Positions 33,323-41,285 are shown, numbered from the stretch's first letter. The stretch is 64,000 bases of DNA from Streptomyces aurantiogriseus (GCF_014649375.1 NZ_BMSX01000002.1:610295-674294), one strand, 5' to 3'. Made by a program: numbers and translations. Notes: generated from the sequence alone by a model not told the origin.

Positions 33323-34498
33323 ATGACCTCCCTTTCCGGCCGGGGCTGCGCCCGGGGGATCGCCGTCGGCATCCTTCTCGCGGCAGCCGTCCTCGACGTG
33401 ATCATCGTGGGCGCCGAGGGCTACTCGCTGTGGCCGCCCCTGGTGGTGTTCCTGGCCGGCCTGGCCGCCGTGCTGTGGCCGGCCGGGCGCCGTCCGTCCT
33501 GGCTCACCCCGCAGGTGCGTACGGCCGTCCCCGCGGTGCTCTCCGCCCTGGAGACCCTGTACCGGGTCCTCGCGGACCAGACGGTGGCGTTCGGCCCCGG
33601 CGAAGTGCTGCTCCTGCTGTGCCTGCTGTTCATCGCCGTACGCCACTGTCCGCGGCCGTGGGCCGTGGTGTGCGGCACGCTGGCCGGCGGGGCCCTGCTC
33701 GTGCTGCCGGCGCGGTACGCGCACTCCCTCACCCAGGACGAGCCGCTGGCGTACGTCGTGGTGGGGCTGCTCCTCGTCGGCCTCGTCGCCGGGCTCGCCG
33801 GGTACCTGCGCTCCCTCGACTACCGGCGCACCGTCGCCGTCGCCGAGACCCGCCGTGAGGAGCGGCTGGCGATCGCCGCCGACCTGCACGACTTCGTCGC
33901 CCACCACGTCACCGGCATCCTCGTGCAGACCCAGGTGGCCCGCATGATGGCCGACGGCCGGCCCGGTGAACTCGACCCCGTCCTCGCCGGCATCGAACGC
34001 GCCGCCACCGAGGCCCTGGCGTCGATGCGCCGCACGGTGGGCGTCCTGCGCGACACCGGCCCGGAGGCGGCCGACCGCCGCCCGGTCGGCGACCTGGCCG
34101 GCATCGCCGAGCTCGCCGACCGCTTCGGCGTACCCGGCCAGCGCGTCACCCTGGACCGCGACCCCGCCGTCCACGACGACCTCCCGCACGAGGTGCAGGC
34201 GGCGGCCTTCCGCGTCGTCCAGGAGGCCCTGACCAACGTACGGCGGCACGCGGCCGACGCCGCCGAGGTCACCGTCGCCCTGCGCCGCGACGGCGACCGG
34301 CTGACGGTCACCGTCACCGACGACGGCCGCGGCGGCACCCGCCTCCCGGACGCCGCCCACGGCGGCGGCTTCGGCCTCGTCGGCCTGAAGGAACGGGTGA
34401 CGGCACTCGGCGGCGAGCTGTGGGCGGGGCCGCGCGCGGGGGACGGCTGGGAGGTGCGGGCGGAGTTCCCGGCGGAGCCCGGCGGGAGGGTGCGTTGA
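33323..34498 (+). CDS. Two-component sensor histidine kinase (HisKA_3)
   Basis: A 391-residue NarX/DesK-type kinase. About five hydrophobic segments lie in residues 10-160, with almost no extracellular loop, so it probably senses through the membrane or a partner protein. HisKA_3 motif RLAIAADLHDFVAHHVTGI with phospho-acceptor His189, followed by a HATPase_c domain (VVQEALTNVRRHA, TVTDDGRGG, GFGLVGLKERVTALGG). It is divergent from the DUF4333-ABC operon; the NarL-type regulator at 29232-29927 is the likely partner. This is the usual layout of envelope-stress export modules. Confidence 0.93.
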   Translation: MTSLSGRGCARGIAVGILLAAAVLDVIIVGAEGYSLWPPLVVFLAGLAAVLWPAGRRPSWLTPQVRTAVPAVLSALETLYRVLADQTVAFGPGEVLLLLCLLFIAVRHCPRPWAVVCGTLAGGALLVLPARYAHSLTQDEPLAYVVVGLLLVGLVAGLAGYLRSLDYRRTVAVAETRREERLAIAADLHDFVAHHVTGILVQTQVARMMADGRPGELDPVLAGIERAATEALASMRRTVGVLRDTGPEAADRRPVGDLAGIAELADRFGVPGQRVTLDRDPAVHDDLPHEVQAAAFRVVQEALTNVRRHAADAAEVTVALRRDGDRLTVTVTDDGRGGTRLPDAAHGGGFGLVGLKERVTALGGELWAGPRAGDGWEVRAEFPAEPGGRVR

Positions 34499-34693
34499 GG
34501 GATCGACCGGCCGGAGGAGACGCGCGCCCCGCTGCGCGCGGACCCCGGCCGGAGGCTCGTGACGACGGCGGACGTCGCGGACGCGGTGGACCGCCTGCTG
34601 CGCAACCGGTCCGTCAACGCGGTGCAGTTGAGTGTGGACCGGGGAACGCACGCTGGGATGATGAAGCACACCGAGGAGAGGGGAGCGGTATGA
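34499..34693 (+). pseudogene. C-terminal remnant of an SDR/reductase gene
   Basis: Directly after the kinase stop and in the same frame lies a 64-codon stretch that reads as the tail of a short-chain dehydrogenase: GRRLVTTADVADAVDRLLRN and then VNAVQLSVDRGTHAG, matching the family's usual end (V-DVADAV-FLL-R-VNG-L-VDGG). No start codon, cofactor motif or catalytic Tyr-Lys is present. Its stop (34691-34693) overlaps the ATG of the next gene. It is a decayed fragment. Confidence 0.6.
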
Positions 34694-35943
34694 GCGAGCC
34701 GGCCGTCGTCGCGCGTCTCGCCCGTGAGGTGACCTCCGGGCTGAAGACAGCGGACCTGGAGGACTTCTACCGGGATCTGCACCGCCACCCCGAGCTCTCC
34801 TTCCAGGAGCGCCGCACGGCCGCCCGCCTCGCGGTACGGCTGCGCGCGGCCGGCTACGAGGTGACGGAGGGCGTCGCCCGTACCGGAGTGGTGGGGGTGC
34901 TCGCCAACGGGGACGGGCCGGTGGTGTGGCTGCGCGGCGACATGGACGCGCTGCCCGTACGGGAGGCGACCGGCCTCGACTACGCGTCCACCGTCGACGG
35001 CGTGATGCACGCCTGCGGCCACGACCTGCACATCACCTGGCTCGCGGGTGCCGCCGAGGCACTCGCCGCCGCCCGCGAGACCTGGTCCGGCACGCTCGTC
35101 GTGGTCGGCCAGCCCGCGGAGGAGGCGGAGGGCGGGGCGGCGGCGATGGTCGCGGACGGGGTGCACGAGCGCTTCCCGCGCCCCGACGCGGTCCTCGGCC
35201 AGCACGTCACCCCCGGCCTCGCCGGCTTCTACCCCCACACCCCGGGACTGACCCTGTCGGCCTCCGACGACCTCGAGATCGTCGTGCACGGCGTGGGCGG
35301 GCACGGCGCCCGGCCCGAGTCGACGGTCGACCCGGTCGTGACGGCCGCGTACGTCGTCACCCGGCTGCAGACCGTCGTCGCGCGCGAGGTCGCCGCCAAC
35401 GAGTCCGCGGTGCTGACGGTGGGGCAGTTCCACGCCGGGACGAAGCCCAACATCATCCCCGCCGAAGCGAGGCTCTCCCTCAACCTGCGCACCCAGGACA
35501 CCCGGGTGCGCGAGCGCGTCCTCGCCGCGATCCGGCGCATCGTCGAGGGGGAGTGCGCGGCGGCCGGCTGCCCGGTGCCGCCCGAGGTCACGGTGATCCC
35601 CGGCTACCCCGTCACCGTCAACGACGCCGCCCTCGACCAGGAGATCGCGGCCGTGCACCGAGAACTCTTCGGCGCACACACGGTGTTCGACTTCGGCCAG
35701 GCGATGGGCAGCGAGGACTTCTCCCTCCTCGCGCCCGAGGGAGTGCCGTACGACTACTGGTACGTGACGTCGACACCGGCCGGGGTGTGGGAGGCGGCGC
35801 CGGGCGAGGAGCTGGCGGAGAAGGTCGCCAACGTGCCCGGCAACCACAGCCCGTTGTTCGCGCCGGACCTCTCCGTGGTCGTGCCGGGCGTGCAGACGCT
35901 GGTGTCGGCCGCGCTCAGCCGGCTGGCGCGGCTCAGGGCTTGA
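34690..35943 (+). CDS. M20-family amidohydrolase (hippurate/IAA-amide type)
   Basis: A 417-residue M20D peptidase-like hydrolase: LHRHPELSFQE, metal motif HACGHDLH (Cys109, His111, Asp112), catalytic-Glu region QPAEEAEGG, lid/dimer domain ASDDLEIVVHGVGGHGARPE and AMGSEDFSLL near the C-terminus. These enzymes hydrolyse N-acyl or amide-conjugated amino acids. GAGGAGAGGGGAG just upstream gives a strong ribosome-binding site for ATG 34690. It overlaps the convergent DUF3140 gene by 11 bases at its end. Confidence 0.92.
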   Translation: MSEPAVVARLAREVTSGLKTADLEDFYRDLHRHPELSFQERRTAARLAVRLRAAGYEVTEGVARTGVVGVLANGDGPVVWLRGDMDALPVREATGLDYASTVDGVMHACGHDLHITWLAGAAEALAAARETWSGTLVVVGQPAEEAEGGAAAMVADGVHERFPRPDAVLGQHVTPGLAGFYPHTPGLTLSASDDLEIVVHGVGGHGARPESTVDPVVTAAYVVTRLQTVVAREVAANESAVLTVGQFHAGTKPNIIPAEARLSLNLRTQDTRVRERVLAAIRRIVEGECAAAGCPVPPEVTVIPGYPVTVNDAALDQEIAAVHRELFGAHTVFDFGQAMGSEDFSLLAPEGVPYDYWYVTSTPAGVWEAAPGEELAEKVANVPGNHSPLFAPDLSVVVPGVQTLVSAALSRLARLRA

Positions 35944-36265
35944 GCGGGTCGTGGCCGATCGTCATCAGGCGGTGGCGCCGGGGGGTGTCCTCCGCCTCCG
36001 GCTCGTTCTCCAGCTCGGCCTGCGCGGTCACCGTGTCCACGACCCGGTACATCACCCGGATGTCGTCGTCGGTGAGGTCGGTGCGCCGCTTCTGCAGGAT
36101 CGCCAGTACGTGCTGCCCGGTCGGCGTGCCGGCCTCCTCGGGCAGGGGCTCCGCGTTCTCGTCGGCGTCCCGCACCCGCAGCCAGGCGGCCAGCTCCTGC
36201 GAGGTCATGTTCACCACGCGGTGGAAGTCCTCCCACAGCGCGTCGAGTTCGAGGGCGTCGGTCAT
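35933..36265 (-). CDS. DUF3140 small protein
   Basis: A 110-residue protein: MTDALELDALWEDFHRVVNMT, LAAWLRVRDADEN, GQHVLAILQKRRTDLTDDDI, a pattern I associate with DUF3140, small acidic actinobacterial proteins of unknown function sometimes annotated as DNA-binding. GGAGGGG lies upstream of ATG 36265. It is the last gene of the hydrolase-WhiB-Dps series and follows dps by 23 bases, so it may work with Dps in nucleoid protection. Confidence 0.8.
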   Translation of the reverse strand: MTDALELDALWEDFHRVVNMTSQELAAWLRVRDADENAEPLPEEAGTPTGQHVLAILQKRRTDLTDDDIRVMYRVVDTVTAQAELENEPEAEDTPRRHRLMTIGHDPLKP

Positions 36266-36288
36266 GGCATGCCCCTCCGTCCGGTGGG

Positions 36289-36771
36289 TCAGTGGTCGCG
36301 CGGCCAGTTCTCCGCCTCGAACATCCACCGCTGCTTCTCCAGGTCGGCGGTGATGCCGATCAGCAGGTCCTGGGTGACCGGGTCCGGCTTCTCGGTCGCG
36401 GCGATCCGCTCCCGCAGCCGGTCGATGGCCGTCCCCAGGGTCTCGCTGAGCAGCTGGACGACGTCCTCGTCGCGCAGCCAGCCGTCCTTCGGGGACGGCA
36501 GGGTGAACGCCGAGGCGATCGTCTCCGGGCGGCCGTCGGGTGCGAGGCCCAGAGCCGCTGCGCGCTCGGCGACCGTGTCGGCGTAGGAACGGGCCGTCGA
36601 GACGACCTCGTCGAGCTGGAGATGGATGGAACGGAAGCGCGGGCCCACGATGTTCCAGTGCGCCTGCTTCCCGATCAGGGACAGTCCCAGCAGGTCGACG
36701 AGGGTGCTCTGCAACGCGTCGAAGGTGACCTGACGGGCCGGTTCGGGAAGCGGGCTCTTCACGACAGTCAT
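36289..36771 (-). CDS. dps: Dps-family ferritin-like DNA-protection protein
   Basis: A 160-residue four-helix protein with the Dps inter-subunit ferroxidase ligands: His38 (KQAHWN), His50 and Asp54-Glu55 (IHLQLDEV). It stores iron as ferric oxide and uses hydrogen peroxide, protecting DNA. The ATG at 36771 overlaps the stop of the WhiB gene (ATGA) on the minus strand, with GGAG nearby, so the two are translationally coupled. The adjacent Fe-S regulator suggests redox control. Confidence 0.92.
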   Translation of the reverse strand: MTVVKSPLPEPARQVTFDALQSTLVDLLGLSLIGKQAHWNIVGPRFRSIHLQLDEVVSTARSYADTVAERAAALGLAPDGRPETIASAFTLPSPKDGWLRDEDVVQLLSETLGTAIDRLRERIAATEKPDPVTQDLLIGITADLEKQRWMFEAENWPRDH

Positions 36772-37025
36772 ACCGAGGTTCTCCTGGTCGCGTCGGTTCG
36801 GGCGGTACGGAGCAGTTCGGCGCGTTCCTCCTCGCCGGTCCCGCCCCACACCCCCGAGGTCTGGCCGCTGTCGAGGGCGTAGTCCAGGCAGGCGGCGGTC
36901 ACCGGGCAGCGGGCGCAGACGCGTTTGGCGTCCGCGGTGTCCCGCAGAGCCGGTCCGGACGTGCCCACGGGGAAGAACAGCTCGGGGTCCTCACCCACGC
37001 AGGCGGCACGGCGCAACCACTCCAT
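36768..37025 (-). CDS. WhiB-family iron-sulfur transcriptional regulator
   Basis: An 85-residue Wbl protein: four conserved cysteines Cys9, Cys37, Cys40 and Cys46 (C-x27-C-x2-C-x5-C) that hold a [4Fe-4S] cluster, and the GVWGG turn at 58-62 before a short basic tail (RTDATRRTSV). Wbl proteins bind the principal sigma factor and sense oxygen or nitric oxide. The start was put at ATG 37025 (MEWLRRAACVGEDPELFF), although no clear ribosome-binding site precedes it; in-frame upstream codons exist but do not look conserved. It overlaps dps by four bases. Confidence 0.9.
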   Translation of the reverse strand: MEWLRRAACVGEDPELFFPVGTSGPALRDTADAKRVCARCPVTAACLDYALDSGQTSGVWGGTGEEERAELLRTARTDATRRTSV

Positions 37026-37099
37026 GGGGGCGCGGGTGCCCAGGGCGAACCGGTGCAAACAGACGCGCTCCGGCAGACGAGCGGGCCGGCTTTCCGCGT

Positions 37100-37191
37100 G
37101 CGAGCACGCCGACGGTCCGCTCGCGAGCACGCCGGCGGGCCGTTTGCGAGCACGCCGGCGGTCAGCCCGCGAGCACGCCGTCGAGGAAGCG
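37100..37191. repeat. 23-bp tandem repeat, four copies, crossing a stop codon
   Basis: The core GCGAGCACGCCG begins at 37100, 37123, 37146 and 37169, a period of exactly 23 bases. The copy at 37169 is the C-terminal coding sequence of the alpha/beta hydrolase (minus strand), the copy at 37146 spans its stop (37162-37164), and the other two lie in the 136-base gap before whiB. Confidence 0.9.
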
Positions 37192-37965
37192 CGTCACGTC
37201 CGCGAACACCTCGCTCCTGTTCGTCTCGTGGAACACCTCGTGCCGGGCCCCCGGGTAGATCCGCTCGGTCAGCCGGCCCCCGCTCAGCCGCTCCACGCCG
37301 ACCCGGCTGCCGTCCGGCGGCACCAGCCGGTCGTCGTCGCCGTGCAGCCACAGCAGGGGGAGCGGGCCGACATCGCCTCCCTCGGCGACCGTCTCCAGGG
37401 TCCGTACGAACGCCTCCAGCGTCGGCCGCTTCATCGGCCCGTGCCAGACCAGTGGATCGGTGGCGTACGCGGCGCCCACCGCCGGATCCCGGGAGAGCGC
37501 GGACGGGCTGATGGGAGTGTCCGGGATCTCGGGGAGGGCGAGCAGCCGTCCGGGCAGCTGCCAGACGCCGATGACCGGGCCGGACAGAACGAGCGCGGCG
37601 AGCTCGTCGCCGTACCGCTGGGCGTGGCGGGCGGCGATCAGACCGCCCATGGAGTGCCCGATCACGACCACCGGCAGCCCCGGGTGCGCGGCCCGCGCGA
37701 GCCCGGCGACGGTGTGCACGTCGGTGACCACGTCCTCGAAGTCCTCGATCACCACCCGCTCCCCGGCCGACCTCCCGTGCCCGACATGGTCGACGGCGAA
37801 CACGGCCGCGCCGTGCCCGGCCAGGACGTCCGCCACCTTCTCGTAGCGGCCCGCGTGCTCGCCGTACCCGTGCACCAGGAGGGCGACGTACCGAGGCCGG
37901 GGCCGGTGGGGCCACGTGTACGCGGTGAGCGGGCCCCGGGTGCCCGTGAGGACATGCTCGTCCAT
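37162..37965 (-). CDS. Alpha/beta hydrolase (monoacylglycerol-lipase-like)
   Basis: A 267-residue serine hydrolase: oxyanion region LLVHGYGEHAGRY, nucleophile elbow GHSMGG (Ser105), acid in LWLHGDDDRLVPP and His in YPGARHEVFHE. The HGYGEHAGRY motif is typical of monoacylglycerol lipases and lysophospholipases (Hydrolase_4). First gene of the minus-strand series leading to whiB, dps and DUF3140, separated from whiB by a tandem repeat. Divergent from the thiolase gene across an AT-rich promoter region. Confidence 0.9.
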   Translation of the reverse strand: MDEHVLTGTRGPLTAYTWPHRPRPRYVALLVHGYGEHAGRYEKVADVLAGHGAAVFAVDHVGHGRSAGERVVIEDFEDVVTDVHTVAGLARAAHPGLPVVVIGHSMGGLIAARHAQRYGDELAALVLSGPVIGVWQLPGRLLALPEIPDTPISPSALSRDPAVGAAYATDPLVWHGPMKRPTLEAFVRTLETVAEGGDVGPLPLLWLHGDDDRLVPPDGSRVGVERLSGGRLTERIYPGARHEVFHETNRSEVFADVTRFLDGVLAG

Positions 37966-38045
37966 GTCTGCTCGTCTCCTCCAGCTGCGTAGGCGAAGGT
38001 CCTGGGGGATCTTCCCAGGGGGCCGGACGGCGGTCTATAGTCCGA

Positions 38046-38062
38046 AACTAGCAGTGCTAATT
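38046..38062. promoter_or_regulatory. Palindromic operator between hydrolase and thiolase genes
   Basis: TAGCA-G-TGCTA (38049-38059) is a perfect 11-base dyad, extended by AA/TT pairs outside one mismatch on each side. It lies in the only AT-rich patch of the 192-base divergent gap. Its form suits a TetR or FadR-like regulator; no regulator gene is adjacent. Confidence 0.5.
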
Positions 38063-38157
38063 AACTGCCCCGGTCAAAGCAGCCCGACAGCCGGGTGGTC
38101 CGGTAGCCCGCTCGAGCAACACCCCGATCCACAGCGTCGTCGGTCAGGAGTCCTGTC

Positions 38158-39345
38158 GTGCGTCCCGTCCACTTCGCGGCCGCCCGCCGCACCCCCATCG
38201 GAAAGCTGCGCGGCGCCCTGTCCACCGTGCGCCCCGACGATCTCGCCGCCACGGTGATCCGCGCCCTCGTCGCCGACGTACCCGCCCTCGACCCGGCCCG
38301 GATCGACGACGTCTACTGGGGCGCCGCCAACCAGGCAGGCGAGGACAACCGCAACGTCGCCCGCATGGCCGCCCTGCTCGCCGGCCTCCCCGAGACCGTG
38401 CCCGGCGCCACGGTGAACCGCCTGTGCGCCTCCGGCCTGGAGGCGGTCACCGCCGCCGCCCGCACCATCGCCGCCGGTGAGGCCGACATCGTGCTCGCGG
38501 GCGGCTCCGAGTCGATGAGCCGCGCCCCCTTCGTCCTGGCCCGCCCCGACGAGGCTCTCCCGCACCGCGTCGAGACCGTCGACACCCGCCTCGGCTGGCG
38601 TCTGGTCAACCCGGCGATGAAGGACCTCCACGGTCTGCTCTCCATGGGCGAGACCGCCGAGGAGGTCGCCGAGCGGTACGGCATCTCCCGCGAACGCCAG
38701 GACGAGTTCGCCCTGCGCAGCCATCAACGCGCCGACCTGGCCCGCAAGAACGGCCACTTCGACGACGAACTCCTGCCGGTCCCACGGCCCGACGGTGTGG
38801 TCGTCGACGCCGACGAGGGCATCCGCGAGGACACCTCGTACGAGAAGCTCGCGGGGCTCCGGCCCGTCTTCCGGCCCGGCGGCACGGTCACCGCGGGCAA
38901 CGCCTCCCCGATGAACGACGGCGCCGCGGGCCTCCTCCTGGTCAGTGAGGAGGCCCTGAACGAGCTGGGGCTCGAGTCCCTGGGCCGCTATGTCGCCGGC
39001 GCCTCGGCCGGGGTCCACCCCGACGTGATGGGCATCGGCCCGGTCCCCGCGACCCGCAAGGCGCTGACCCGCGCCGGCTGGAGCGTCGCCGACCTCCGGG
39101 AGGCCGAGTTCAACGAGGCGTTCGCCGCGCAGGCACTGGCGTGCGTGGACCAGCTGGGCATCGATCCCGACCTGGTCAACCCCAGCGGCGGGGCGATCGC
39201 CCTCGGGCATCCGCTGGGCTGCTCGGGCGCGCGCATCCTGACCACGTTGCTGCACCGGATGCGCAGAACGGGGGCGGAGCGGGGACTGGCGACGATGTGT
39301 GTGGGGGTGGGGCAGGGGAGCGCGATGCTGGTGGAGCGGCACTGA
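38158..39345 (+). CDS. Acetyl-CoA C-acyltransferase (thiolase)
   Basis: A 395-residue thiolase with nucleophile Cys90 in [23 protein letters not shown], the catalytic His in [17 protein letters not shown] and the C-terminal acid/base Cys in [14 protein letters not shown]. It is closest in style to the degradative 3-ketoacyl- or 3-oxoadipyl-CoA thiolases. The GTG start at 38158 has CAGGAG eight bases upstream. Monocistronic; a TetR-like palindrome lies upstream. It could finish breakdown of the 3-oxoacyl-CoA made by the CoA-transferase of the 48-57 kb cluster, but is not linked to it. Confidence 0.92.
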   Translation: MRPVHFAAARRTPIGKLRGALSTVRPDDLAATVIRALVADVPALDPARIDDVYWGAANQAGEDNRNVARMAALLAGLPETVPGATVNRLCASGLEAVTAAARTIAAGEADIVLAGGSESMSRAPFVLARPDEALPHRVETVDTRLGWRLVNPAMKDLHGLLSMGETAEEVAERYGISRERQDEFALRSHQRADLARKNGHFDDELLPVPRPDGVVVDADEGIREDTSYEKLAGLRPVFRPGGTVTAGNASPMNDGAAGLLLVSEEALNELGLESLGRYVAGASAGVHPDVMGIGPVPATRKALTRAGWSVADLREAEFNEAFAAQALACVDQLGIDPDLVNPSGGAIALGHPLGCSGARILTTLLHRMRRTGAERGLATMCVGVGQGSAMLVERH

Positions 39346-39358
39346 CCGCACCTGAACA

Positions 39359-39500
39359 CCGGTCCGGGCGCCCTGTCGGCGAGGGCCGGCGAAGTCGCCG
39401 CTCCGGACACCTTGTGAGCGAGGGCCGGCGAAATCAGCCGGTTCGGGTGCCTTGTGGGCGAGGCCAGGCACAATCAGCCCGTCCGGCGTTTGAGGACGAG
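39359..39500. repeat. ~40-bp degenerate tandem repeat in the gap after the thiolase
   Basis: Units begin at 39359, 39398, 39438 and 39478 (spacing 39, 40, 40), each of the form CCGxTCCGGxxxCCTTGTG followed by GCGAGGGCCGGCGAAATCAG; the fourth is diverged. The 39346-39634 gap holds nothing else apart from the dispersed repeat and hairpin at its centre. Confidence 0.8.
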
Positions 39501-39545
39501 GCCCGTTCAGGGCCGAAGCGGGGGCCTGGGGGCGGCAGCCCCCAG
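39470..39545. repeat. Dispersed Streptomyces-type intergenic repeat ending in a hairpin
   Basis: The sequence AATCAGCCCGTCCGGCG, then TTTGAGGACGAGGCC, a GCCGAAGCGGGGG block and a final hairpin is one I recognise as a common intergenic element scattered through Streptomyces genomes. The final hairpin is CTGGGGGC-GGCA-GCCCCCAG (39526-39545, perfect 8-bp stem), which may act as the thiolase terminator. Confidence 0.65.
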
Positions 39546-39634
39546 TCGGCGGCCGCACCAGCATGGTGCAGGGAGCCACCAGTCGAGACGCTCCTTACAA
39601 GGCCCCGTCAGCTGCGCATAGCATCAGAACCCGC

Positions 39635-40402
39635 ATGAACACGATGACGCACCTCACCGGCTGGGAGTTCGCCGCCCTCGCCTTCGCCGCCCTGCTGGTC
39701 GGCTTCTCCAAGACGGCCGTGAGCGGGGCCAACACGGTGAGCCTGGCGATCTTCGCCGCGGTTCTGCCCCCTCGCGCCTCCACGGGCGTACTGCTGCCGC
39801 TCCTGATCGCGGGGGACGTCCTCGCCGTCCGCACCTACCGGCGGCACGCCCACTGGCCCACGCTGTGGCGGCTGTTCCCGGCGGTCGCGGCCGGTGTGGT
39901 CGTCGGCACGCTGTTCCTGGTGTGGGCCGACGACGCGGCCGTCGGCACCTCGATCGGCGCGATCCTGCTGCTGATGGCCGCGGTCACGGTGTGGCGGCGC
40001 CGCACCGCGGAAGTCGCCGAGGACCCCGATGCCGTGGTCACCCGGGCCGGCCGCCTGAAGGCCCGTTCCTACGGGGTCCTCGGCGGCTTCACCACGATGG
40101 TCGCCAACGCGGGCGGCCCGGTGATGTCGATGTACCTGCTGTCCGCGGGCTTCCGCAAACTCGGCTTCCTCGGCACCTCCGCCTTCTTCTTCCTGATCGT
40201 CAACGTCTCCAAGGTTCCGTTCAGCGTAGGCCTCGGCCTGATCAACGGGCCCTCGCTGCTCCTGGACGCCGCGCTGGCGCTGTTCGTCGTCCCCGGGGCG
40301 CTGCTCGGCAGGTGGGCGGTGGACCGCATCAACCAGCGACTGTTCGAGCGACTGGTGATCGCGGCCACGGTGGTGGGCGGGCTTCAGCTGCTGCTGCGCT
40401 AG
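39635..40402 (+). CDS. TauE/SafE-family membrane permease
   Basis: A 255-residue membrane protein with about eight hydrophobic segments and the duplicated TauE/SafE layout: ALAFAALLVGFSKTAVSGANTVSL near the start and YGVLGGFTTMVANAGGPVMSMYLL at the start of the second half, with NVSKVPFSVGLGL following. Members export sulfite, sulfoacetate or other organic anions. The start was put at ATG 39635, with ATG 39644 an alternative; neither has a strong ribosome-binding site. Its last codons are the first unit of a 20-bp tandem repeat that fills the gap to the convergent HAD gene. Confidence 0.85.
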   Translation: MNTMTHLTGWEFAALAFAALLVGFSKTAVSGANTVSLAIFAAVLPPRASTGVLLPLLIAGDVLAVRTYRRHAHWPTLWRLFPAVAAGVVVGTLFLVWADDAAVGTSIGAILLLMAAVTVWRRRTAEVAEDPDAVVTRAGRLKARSYGVLGGFTTMVANAGGPVMSMYLLSAGFRKLGFLGTSAFFFLIVNVSKVPFSVGLGLINGPSLLLDAALALFVVPGALLGRWAVDRINQRLFERLVIAATVVGGLQLLLR

Positions 40403-40465
40403 GCCCAACTGCTTCTGCGCCAGGCCAGCTGCTTCTGCGCCAGGCCAGCTGCTACTGCGCCAGGC
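40385..40465. repeat. 20/21-bp tandem repeat linking two convergent gene ends
   Basis: Four units of CAGCTGCTTCTGCGCCAGGC type start at 40385, 40405, 40426 and 40446. The first encodes the C-terminal QLLLR and stop of the TauE/SafE protein and the last encodes the C-terminal end and stop of the HAD-IIA protein on the other strand. Confidence 0.9.
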
Positions 40466-41264
40466 CCAGCAGCGCGGGCACATCCGCGAACGAGTCGACG
40501 ACCCGGTCCGGCGTGCCGTCGGCCGCCTCGAGCGTCTCCGGCAGGAACTTGCCGGTCCTGACCAGCACGCCCGTGATCCCCGCCCGCTGTGCCGCCAGCA
40601 CGTCCGACTCGACGTCGTCGCCCACCATCAGCGCCTCCTCCGCGGCCACCCCCAGGTGCCCGAGTGCGGCGGCGAAGAAGGCGGGCGACGGCTTCCCGGT
40701 CACCTCCGCCTCCACCCGCGCGGCCGCCTCGAGCCCCGTCACGAACGCGCCGGAGTCGAGCCGCAGCCCGTCCTCGGTACGCCAGTACAGGTTCCGGTGC
40801 ATCGCCACCAGCCGCGCGCCCCGCTGGAGGTGCCCGAAGGCCCGGTCCAGCGCCGCGTACCCGAACTCGGGGCCGGCCCCGCCGAGGACGACCACGTCGA
40901 CGTCGTCGGCGTTCTCGCTGTCCTTGTCGACCAGCGTGACCCCGGTGAGGTCCTCCCGGACGTCACCGCTGTTCAGCAGCGCGCAGCGCGCCTCGGGATA
41001 CTGCTCGGCGAGGTGCGCGGCGGTGACGGCGGGAGCCGTGAGGATGTCGTCGGCGGCCACCGGGAACCCTGCGTCCGCGAGAATCCGCGCGATGGAGGCC
41101 CGGGTGCGTGAGGTCGTGTTGGTGACCAGGGCGACGCCGAGCCCGGCCTCCCGGACCGCCCGCAGCGCCTCCACCGTGCCCGGGAGCGGTTTCCAGGAGA
41201 CGGTGAGCACTCCGTCGACGTCGATCAGGAGGGCCCGCACACCGTCCACCCGTTCCGCGTCCAT
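40452..41264 (-). CDS. HAD-IIA family phosphatase
   Basis: A 270-residue HAD hydrolase: motif I LLIDVDGVLTVSW (Asp15, Asp17), motif II VTNTTSRTR, C2A cap, and motifs III/IV VTGKPSPAFF and MVGDDVESDVLAA. It resembles NagD/LHPP-type phosphatases (phospholysine/phosphohistidine or nucleotide monophosphate substrates). The ATG at 41264 follows TATCGT on the minus strand at six bases, so it is probably leaderless. Its final codons lie in the tandem repeat shared with the TauE/SafE gene. Confidence 0.88.
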   Translation of the reverse strand: MDAERVDGVRALLIDVDGVLTVSWKPLPGTVEALRAVREAGLGVALVTNTTSRTRASIARILADAGFPVAADDILTAPAVTAAHLAEQYPEARCALLNSGDVREDLTGVTLVDKDSENADDVDVVVLGGAGPEFGYAALDRAFGHLQRGARLVAMHRNLYWRTEDGLRLDSGAFVTGLEAAARVEAEVTGKPSPAFFAAALGHLGVAAEEALMVGDDVESDVLAAQRAGITGVLVRTGKFLPETLEAADGTPDRVVDSFADVPALLGLAQ

Positions 41265-41270
41265 AGGGGG

Positions 41271-41276
41271 ACGATA
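41271..41276 (-). promoter_or_regulatory. -10 element of leaderless HAD-IIA transcript
   Basis: TATCGT on the minus strand, six bases before the ATG at 41264. Confidence 0.4.
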
Positions 41277-41285
41277 ACGCCGGGG

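Noticed and set aside
37100..37191. CRISPR-like array
   Set aside because: Repeats are 12 bases with 11-base similar spacers, overlap coding sequence, and no cas gene is present.
39359..39500. CRISPR-like array
   Set aside because: The whole 40-bp units are related to each other without unique spacers, so this is a plain degenerate tandem repeat.
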